Shown piece by piece: positions 56,265-64,000 of a DNA stretch of 64,000 nt. How positions within the stretch are numbered: position 1 is the stretch's first letter; each line of letters begins with the position of its first letter. The stretch comes from Sabellastarte sp. h YS-2021 (lineage: Eukaryota > Annelida > Polychaeta > Sabellida > Sabellidae). The translations under genes and the position numbers were made by a program. The notes beneath the pieces were generated by a model. It was not told where the DNA came from, searched no databases, and was given only the letters and a program-made list of their open reading frames with translations. Location of the stretch: contig OZ024929.1 in assembly GCA_964017235.1 (NCBI GenBank), forward strand, positions 64,761,603 through 64,825,602, written 5' to 3'.

Positions 56265-58232
56265 ATGTTGTCCCACCAACTCAGCATTAACAAACCCAGA
56301 GCTTTGAAATATCATTTCTGCTATTCTTTTGACCTGCAGAGAGGCAGGTAAGGGAGACGACCCTTGTGTCACCCATGAGAAGCAATGTCAAATATGCAGA
56401 TCGTTTCAGAAGAGCAGAATATTAAGATAAAAAATCAAAGGAGATATGTTTGGAAACAAAAATTAGATTCATGTAAAGACGATTTGAATCTTCTGTGGAA
56501 CCCAGAAGTGAAGGACACATTCTCAGGCTCTCATGAGGACCTGGAAAATGCTGCTGAACAACTATATTCTTCACCTCCATGCCCCCAGCCATTACGTTTT
56601 GAAGTACTATCTCTGAAAACAACTCAAACTGTCCCACCCACTCCGGGCACAGCCCTTCGAAAAAACAAAACTCAAAATAAAATTGAAAAAACCCTGGGTT
56701 CTCAGCTAAATATCCAACTCCAGCAACAAATGGGGTTCTTCCAGGCTTAAATAATGGAAACACTGCAGTCTCAAAGACAAAATAAAATCTGTCAAAAAAC
56801 CCAATTCCAAAGCGAGGGTGGATAAGATTTCCGCTTCGGATATGAAGCCTGGTCCAAGCAAACAGGCAAATGACTTATATCCCCGAACACTAATCAACCA
56901 AACACCCGAACATCGGATGAGCCCATGGAGACAGAGTTTTGTGGGCCTTTTTTACCACCAGAGGTTTCAGTCTGAGATCGGATCAGATCCGAACTCCGAA
57001 CAATCCGAGTGTGTTTCTTTGGTTAAACCGAAGAAATACTTGGATAAGAGAAAACATAAAGTTTGGGCCAAATATGTTACTTCATCTTCTTCCTCAGAGG
57101 AATCTGAGGCTTCTGTGCAAGTTAAAAAAGTCTTGTAAGCCCAAAGGGACTTCTGAATAACAAGACAAACAACAAACAGACCCAGATCCTGTTTCTATAA
57201 TGAGGTAGATATGTCTGACTTGCCCTCACAATATACAGAGGACATAGAAACTTTTAGGTAGATTTTAAATCTCCCTGACCCCAGGGACACTATGCCTAGG
57301 TCCTTCACCACAATCTGGGCTCTGGATGATGAAAAAGGCCAACAGGAGCTTAGGCCAAGGGGCCCTTCATCTATGCTCCCACTCAGTCCTTATCAATAAG
57401 ATGTTTTTGAAATATTTGAACCCCCTGCTTTCACTTCTAAGTGGTACAAAGTGGGACAACCTTGTTTTGAGGACAAATTACAGGAATTGAACAATCTCCC
57501 CTAAACTCTCTGGGACCCCTATGGGCAAGGTTCCCTTATAGGTAGTCAAAGAGTTTGAGCATCAGGCAAGGCAAAACCTGTGCACTCGGCTACTTTCACT
57601 AAGACTGCATCTGAATGCAATACCACCATGGAAAAATGCCAGGACAGTATCAAGGCTACTGTCAAAAGAATTAAAAGTCAAATTCAAAAGGGTGTCAATC
57701 CTGAAAAAGCAGCCAGACATGGTTTTGAAAAAAACTGTGACTATCTAGATACCCCGAATAAGAGGATTCTCATTCAGCAGAGAGCCTTAGCCTGTCAAAG
57801 TAAGGCCCTAGCCCACATTCTCCAGTGGGAGTTGTACACCATGGGTAATTCAAGCCTTATCAGATGTGAGGCTGAAATGACCCATCTTCAACCTCATTTG
57901 GGGGATTCTAGACGTCAAGAACTTAGGAGCTCCCCCTTTTGGCCCACTCTTTTGTTCCGGTCTCAACTGGTTAAGGACGGAGAAGAGTTCCTCCTTAAAA
58001 AAGACACCCCTAAAGACACTCAGTTTTGGACCCTATCAAAACAAGTCCTTTCGTGGTCCCCACCATAATAAGAAAAGTGGCTCCTACAGGAAACGCCCCT
58101 ATGAGGGACATTCCACTCCAAGCAGTAACCAATCGTTTTCCTCAGGTGGGGGAAATCGAATAACAGAGGCTCCAGAGGTTGTTCTTGACCTCACCCAGAG
58201 GGATGAGGGCGTGGAGACCCCTCCTTCCAATA
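56265..58232 (+). pseudogene. DIRS Gag-like ORF1, copy 4
   Basis: The first ATG (56265) aligns with the other copies. The Cys/His region is damaged: the YCPSC segment is lost and sequence jumps from CYSFDL to REAGKGDDP. Pieces 56385-56750, 56818-57138 and 57580-58068 follow in different frames with stops, and part of the conserved middle is deleted. The terminal stop is TAA (58230-58232) where other copies have TGA. Confidence 0.85.
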
Positions 58233-60209
58233 ACACCTTAAAAGCCTACCTCACTCCACCAGTAGGACGTCGCCTCCGTTTTTTCAGAAGAGACTGGCAA
58301 ACAAAAAAAATGCTCAAACAAAGTGTTAAACATTATTACCAATGGTTACATTCCACCATTCATCCCAAAACCAAGATTAGCCAGAGTTCCCCTGATTCAC
58401 TCAGGATACAAGGCCCATCAAAAAGATCTAGATCTGGCCGTTTGTATCCAGTCTCGTCTGTTGAAGACCGCAATAGAAAAGGTGGAAAATGTAAAATCTC
58501 TCAGGTTTTACAGTCACCTGTTTCTAGTCCCCAAGCCTCAACAAGGTGGAGGCCAGTGATAGACCTAAGCAGGCTCAACACCTTCCTACTTATAAAAAGG
58601 TTTAAAATGGAAACTCCAGAGTCCATCAGGGCCTCTGATTCCAGGGGAATTGGTGTCAGCAATAGACCAGTCAGATGCTTATCTTCACATCCACCAAAAC
58701 TCAAGGAAGTACCTACGGTTTTGCCACAATTCACAGGTATTCCAGTTCACCTCCCTCCCTTTTGGCCTAGCCACCACCCCACAAGTTTTTACAATGATTG
58801 TAAAGGAAGTGAAGCTGATGGCCCTCACAAGGGGAGTCAAACTTCACCAATACCTGGAGGACTGGCTTATCAGGGCCCCCATTTCAGGAGGAAGCACAAG
58901 TGAACACTCAGACCATGGTAGACCTGACACAGTCCTTAGGGTGGATAATAAATCAAGAGAAGTCCGAATTCAAACCTACTCAGGTGTTTTTGTTCATGGG
59001 CTATGAATACCACCTAAATTAAGCCCTTGTTAAACCCACTCAAGAGAGATGGCTCAATCTTCAGGATTTGATCCTACGCTTAAAGTTAAAACATGTGACT
59101 ACAAGATGTTTGATGTCGATAATTGGTTGGAGAATTTTGGTCCCGGAGGGATGCCTTCACATGAGGCCCTCTCAGTTTCACCTCAAGGAGCACTGGAGAT
59201 ATCCTCAGTTGTTGGACAGCCTCCTTCCTTGGTCAGAGACCATTTCAGCTCACCTAGAGTGGTGGCAAAATCCCGCAAACGTGATGAAGGGTGCAGACCT
59301 TCACCCCAAAGACCACAGTATCCAAATCTTGCAGATGTCTCAAACGAAGATTAGGCACTCACTTGGAGCAAGTCTCTTCAAAAGATATGTTGTCAGACAG
59401 AGAAAAAAGGCTACACATAAATGTCCTAGAGTTGAAGGCGGTATCTCTGGCCCTGAAAAGGTACAAGGACCAGTGTCAAAATCAAACAGTGTTGGTCAAC
59501 TCAACAGAAGTAGCCTACATAAACAAACAAGGAGGAACTAGGTGGAGATGTGTGCTCTTCTGTGGAAAATCATTACCTGGAGCCATCACTACCAGATAAC
59601 TCTAAGAGCCAGGCACATTCAGGGTGTCTGAATGTGATGGCCGACCTTCTTTCCAGGTCAAACCAAGTCCAATCGACAGAATGGTCACTGCATCCGCAGG
59701 TGGTCGAAGAGATCTGTCAAAAGTGGTTCTATTTGCCACTCATATGAACCACAAAGTCATTTGTATGTATCTTTAGTCCGAGATCAACATGCTTGGGACA
59801 TAGATGCCATGAACATAATCTGGTTGGGTCTCACTGTTATGCCTACCCTCCCACGGCTCTCCTTCATAGGGTGATCCAAAAAATCAGGCAATACAATTGG
59901 CTCATCTTTGTAATAGCTCCAGGCTGGCCAGGGATACCCTGGTTTTGGGACCTAGTGCAGCTCTCAACAGAGATCCCACTCCTGTTATCAGTGTCAACAA
60001 CACTTCTCGAACAGTCCCACAACCAAGTGTTTCACAACAGTCCACAACATTTCAACCTCAGCTCCAAGAACAAGGCTTCTCTGTGGAAGTGGCAGAGAGA
60101 ATTGCTGCCCCTCGGAGGTCATCAACAAGGACCATCAACAAGTCAAAGTGGGCCCTATTTGAGAAATGGTGCAGAGAAAATTTGGTGGATTTCTCCACTC
60201 ACTCTGTGA
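58211..60209 (+). pseudogene. DIRS reverse transcriptase/RNase H, copy 4
   Basis: Fragments in shifting frames. The fingers are at 58323-58559. The motif A region at 58650 (IDQSDAYLH, with Gln in place of Leu and a nearby deletion) precedes LPFGLATTPQ. The active site reads YLED, with Glu for the second-position Asp. The RNase H Asp region, LELKA and MADLLSR are legible, but DNS is damaged (VNSTEVAYINK). The YAYPP/APGWPGIPWFWD block is at 59840-59960. Inactive. Confidence 0.85.
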
Positions 60210-61112
60210 AACAAGTCTCAGACTTTTTCTTGTACCTGTACTAAGATCTAAACAGGCACCCGTCGACCATTGATGGTTACATGACAGCCATTGTTGACAC
60301 TTTGGGCCCAGCGGGGTTCCTTATTTCTCAAAGCTCCGACCTTAACAGGTTACTTTCTAGCTTTCACAGGGATCGTCCTAAAAATTCCAGGAATCTCCCA
60401 AAGTGGAACCTTTCTGTTGTTCTTAATGGGCTCACAAAAGCACTCTTTGAGCCTATGAGAGACACAGACCTCAAACATCTTACACTCAAAACTGCTTTCT
60501 TGCTAGCTTTGGTCTCTGGCAAGCGCCTCAGCGAAATTCATGTCTGGGTTGCAAACAAAGTATCTAATCTAGGACAATGGGAAAAGGTAGCTTTGTTCCC
60601 CTCTTCAGATTTCATAGCCAAAAACCAACTAGCAAGAGAGGGTTCTCAAAGTGTGTCTCCAGTGACTATCCCTGCTTTGACTACCATTGTGGATAGACAA
60701 TTCAAAGAAGACAGGACTCGGTGTCCAGTACGTGCCCTCAGGTATTATTTGGATTGAACCAAAGACCTAAGAGGGTCTCGATCCCTACTCTTTATTTTCT
60801 TCAAGCAAGGACATACCTCAGACATCAGACCTGCTGCTCTCTCTTCTTGTTTAAAACAAACTATCCTACCTTGTTTCAAACAAGCTGACCAAACACTTGG
60901 TCCAAGTTAAATCGCATGACATTAGGACCTTTACGGCTTCTAAGGCCTTTTACGGTGCGGTTTCGGTGGACCAAATCATGCAAGCTTGTCACTGGAAAGC
61001 TCACAACACATTTACAAATTTTTACCTAAAAGACCTTACTTGATCAGATAACGACAACAGTATGTATCTGGTTAAAGAAGCGGCTCAACAAGTCCTAGAC
61101 CCTTCCCCTCAG
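60060..61112 (+). pseudogene. DIRS tyrosine recombinase, copy 4
   Basis: TAA at 60241-60243 (CAA in other copies) and TGA at 60755-60757 (CGA in copy 1; the same stop as copy 2) interrupt the frame. The catalytic Arg is kept (GKRLSEIH, codon 60524-60526). Further frameshifts and a small deletion precede HDIRTF and CHW. TNFYL is legible. Confidence 0.85.
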
Positions 61113-61915
61113 ACTAGTCATCCCCAGAAAGAAAAGAAGGGGGGCACATCTGCAGCATCCAAGTCTGCACGAGTCTAAATCCCAGGGTCTAGGTATACGA
61201 CTACCTCCTCAGAATGTTTGGTAAGGTCTTTTATCTTTTTTTTCATTTAACAGTTTTTAACATGTATAATGTACAAGGTACTTATTCAGGTGATCCCATA
61301 ATCTCATAAGCTTGTTTTCATTTGTGGTGAAGCCTTTGGGGCGATATACCATATAAGTGAGCATAGCTGTATTTACTCTTTAAAACTCCAGACATCCAGA
61401 CAGCATCAATACCATGATTCATTCAAGTATTCTGGTTTTTGGCTTTTTACAAGCCCAGTTCCCGGAACCGGGGCACTGTAAACGGGACTCAGACTGGGTT
61501 TTTAAAACATTCATTCTAATCTAATTAATTCAAAATCCAAGAAAAATTGACAAGTACCTCCAGCCTCAGCTGTAATCTCTCCATGGTATGCTATTGTAGC
61601 ACAATAAAATTGAAAATTTTAATTACATAAATGTAGCTTTTATAATCTACAAGCTTACCATGTGGAACTGCAGAGAGTCCCTGCCTCCCTGCTGTATTAT
61701 AGCTGAGGGGGTACGGGCAAAATTACAACTTGAAAGAAGGGGGATTAAGCAGTATTTCACTACGGGGTTCACCTTCCTGTGAGGCACTGTCCAGTACTAA
61801 ATGTCTATTTTTCTTGGACGTTGGATGGATGCCTTCAGCCTCCCAAGAGAGCGTCAGTTCCACATGATAAGCTTGTAGCATATAAAAGCTACATTTAAGT
61901 AATTAAAATTTTCAA

Positions 61916-62045
61916 TCTAAAAGATTATCTTTTGTTTAGTAAACTAAGATGATTTTGTATCACTTAGTACTTGATCTTGTCTAGTAATTTATCCTCACAA
62001 TTGTTTTATATATTAGTACATTGACTTTTTGGTTTCTACCTACTT
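61916..62045. repeat. 125-bp repeat, right of DIRS copy 4
   Basis: AGTAAACTAAGATGATTTTG and TATCACTTAGTACTTG continue the array of 55513-55894. Confidence 0.7.
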
Positions 62046-63654
62046 TTGGTGTGATGATACCATAATGGAACCATTCTGACCTGCTACTGTAACTGACAGT
62101 TAAGTTTGTCTAATATATCCAGCAATCTGTCCTGTGATCTGTCCGGTGTCCACTAACACACAGATATCTTTATCCTGTGATCTGTTCGATATCCGATAAC
62201 ACGAAATGTCCTTACCCTGTGATCCTTTCAATGTCCAATCATGCAAAAGGTCTGTATGCAGATATTAAGAGAGTTTGCACAACTATACTGTCTGCTCCAA
62301 GATATGGACATGGTAGATCCAGACACTGTATCCAGTTCATTCCAGCAAAAGTTAACAACAACACAAGTAGTTTATATCCACATGAATATTAGTTCTAAGA
62401 CACAAGTAGCCTTCCTTATAGCCAGTGAATACTATATTCATTTGTTGTCAGATGTACAGTCCTTATATACAATTATGGAAACTTCCAGAAAGTTACAGAA
62501 TTAACTTGAAGCTAACACCTGTCACCAGATCAAGAGAGGAAGTTCTAGAAACCAGTTTAAATGAGTTTCCCCAAATCTATTAATATAATCACCGAGGTTA
62601 TTAATGCCTAGAGGGATTTCCCCAGTGTATAAATAGACTAAACATCAATAACACACAAAAACCAATAACTTAATTACATTAAATGTTAGTACACACATAT
62701 AATACCTAGATCAAACAATGCATTGGTACAGTGCCTATATATGTAACAATTACATGCCAGCATTGGTAATTGTTGGAGAACTTAAATCTGAAGAAAATAT
62801 CCACTTTTACCTCGTATCTCTGCAGATTTGTTTTGGCCTTGTTTTGTTTTGATTTTTTTCTTTTCCTAATAGCAGTTGTTCGATTGGAGGTGTACAAATA
62901 GGTATCTTTTTTGAAATCTAAGAATTGCAAAGATGGAGAGGAAACAGGTTTCTTTAATAGAATGGGGGGATTCATGAGGATGAATACAGTATATATAGTT
63001 GTGCCTTAGAGTCTGTCAGACAAATGACATTTTAAAAGTTCTTATTGGATTAGATTCTTTTGGTGTGTGTGGTTGACATAGTCATTTAGCATAATTCTAT
63101 CCTGTTATGTTTGGTCAGTGGTTATAAATACAAAATAATTGGAAAACTTCCCAAATGACATATACAGAAAATATATACCACAAATGAAGATAACAATATT
63201 GTATGAGTGTGTGATGTATTTTTTCTGTATATGTCTAATGAGGAATGTTTTATTTTCATTAGCTACCATTTTTATGATAAATCCATATTTAAAGAGAGAA
63301 TGTAAAAAAGCTGTCATGCATACAAGGGCACCAGTGAATATAAAAACCGCAACCTTAAAAGTACGATATCTCTGCCATTTCTGTGTGGATATTTACATGA
63401 CTAAACGAGCAGAAGTGCTAGGAAAAGACCTTTTTAATGATATGTAATACATGTTTGTAGGTTACCTAGCTTCCAAAGTATTATTGAAAAATCGGCCCTT
63501 GTTGACACTAATTATCCATGGTATGGAGGCTCCATTGTATACATAAAAATATATATAAAAATATATATCCCACTCCGTATATCCCCTATACATGTTATGT
63601 ATGGTTCTTGGTGGATAATAAATAGTTATTAATATTTGTTTATTTTAGTATTAA
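62046..63654. other. Mostly unique sequence, probably host intron
   Basis: No element ends or coding frames are supported except a 43-bp minisatellite (62131-62250). Short frames on both strands lack domains. Its position before the Ig exon suggests an intron. Confidence 0.5.
62131..62250. repeat. 43-bp minisatellite, three units
   Basis: CCTGTGATCTGTCCGGTGTC-type units start at 62131, 62174 and 62216. Confidence 0.8.
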
Positions 63655-63776
63655 AAGAAGAAATAACTTAAACAAAATTTGTTACTGTATTGCTACTTTT
63701 GTTATCATTTCATTTTGAAGAAATAACTTAACAAAATGTGTTAATGTAATGCTACTTTTGTTACCATTTCATTTTG
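63655..63776. repeat. About 60-bp tandem duplication before the exon
   Basis: GAAGAAATAACTTAA...TTTTGTTAYCATTTCATTTTG occurs twice (63657-63717 and 63717-63776). The T-rich end of the second unit lies just before the splice acceptor. Confidence 0.85.
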
Positions 63777-63794
63777 TAACATAATATATATCAG

Positions 63795-63905
63795 GTGGAA
63801 ACTTGGTAATTGAGAAGGTTCAACACTCTGATCGTGGCTTGTATAGATGTACTGCAACCAATGACAAAGGTTCAACCTCTGAAACTGGAAGATTAGAAGT
63901 TCTCG
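63795..63905 (+). CDS. Host exon: C-terminal half of an immunoglobulin I-set domain
   Basis: 111 bp flanked by TATATATCAG (acceptor AG 63793-63794) and GTATGT (donor, from 63906). The reading frame starts at 63797 (GGA) and has no stop. It gives LVIEKV, then SDRGLYRCTATNDKGS, then LEVL: the D-x-G-x-Y-x-C signature of strand F with the disulphide Cys, the A-x-N-x-x-G turn and strand G of an I-set Ig domain. The exon begins and ends in phase 1, as is usual for extracellular Ig modules. The first half of the domain must lie in an upstream exon, not seen in this window. The gene could be a cell-adhesion molecule, receptor or muscle Ig protein; it cannot be named. Confidence 0.85.
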
Positions 63906-64000
63906 GTATGTATTTTAGTATGGTCCAGACAATCATAAATGTAAATTAAGCATCTTTATTAAACGTGTCTTGAAATGTCCCTGTTTTCAAACAGCCTACA

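Larger units (their letters stand above)
55895..61915 (+). mobile_element. DIRS-type retrotransposon, copy 4 (heavily decayed)
   Basis: Left end ATTGCACTACAATAGC after TTT; right end ATTAAAATTTTCAA. The inverted arms (55905-56050 and about 61735-61880) and the internal complementary region (about 61585-61670) are present but diverged. All three ORFs carry stops and frameshifts. The subfamily is shared with copy 2 by arm sequence (GTGGAACTGAATGC), recombinase substitutions and 3' tail. Confidence 0.9.

Noticed and set aside
62177..63447. Short plus frames (71-102 codons) before the Ig exon
   Set aside because: AT-rich, no domain, no splice or start context; likely intronic noise.

Overview
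The window looks like a repeat-dense piece of a marine invertebrate genome, most likely a mollusc (bivalve-like), probably intronic or intergenic. The case rests on four 6-6.5 kb DIRS-type tyrosine-recombinase retrotransposons, remnants of a LINE, a SINE and a hAT element, and many non-autonomous elements whose bodies are tandem repeats of about 125-170 bp. No bacterial features are present. The only convincing host coding sequence is one 111-bp exon at the right edge (63795-63905, + strand). It encodes the C-terminal half of an immunoglobulin I-set domain and is bounded by good splice sites; the preceding 60-odd kb would then be an intron or an upstream region.

Layout. 1-3230: a LINE on the minus strand (reverse transcriptase 1-552, endonuclease 2700-3227) split by a 155-bp tandem array. 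3628-5065: a Helentron/HINE-like element with terminal hairpins. 5412-13232: an array-bearing element split by DIRS copy 1 (5848-12158), the least damaged copy, with identical 144-bp inverted repeats, an internal complementary region and three open frames. 13233-21287: several tandem-repeat families and old element ends. 21288-27806: DIRS copy 2, decayed and carrying a 1.7-kb hAT insertion with a perfect 8-bp target duplication. 28081-28980: an older DIRS-like fossil. 29993-36124: a 6.1-kb element made of 169-bp and 133-bp arrays, the latter with higher-order periodicity. 36195-39000: a SINE and CCATGG-rich repeats. 39509-53170: a nested element whose 155-bp array is interrupted by DIRS copy 3 (41001-47530) and by a further element (47638-52634). 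54085-55510: a hairpin-headed element with a 146-bp array. 55516-62045: a 125-bp array split by DIRS copy 4 (55895-61915). 62046-63794: mostly unique sequence, then the Ig exon.

How the parts relate. Each DIRS copy has the order Gag-like protein, then reverse transcriptase/RNase H with a C-terminal methyltransferase-like region, then tyrosine recombinase. The reading frames overlap heavily. Copies 1 and 3 form one subfamily and copies 2 and 4 another. All four sit beside a short T run, usually in tandem-repeat DNA. Copy 1 looks recent, but its recombinase has Leu where a catalytic Arg is expected; copy 3 keeps that Arg but has damaged Gag and RNase H. The array elements share one plan: a 5' hairpin head, a GC-rich patch, a tandem-repeat body, then a 3' inverted copy of the head motif followed by another hairpin. 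Several unrelated-looking monomers contain the same roughly 40-bp core, and some carry perfect matches to nuclear-receptor, RFX or YY1-type binding motifs.
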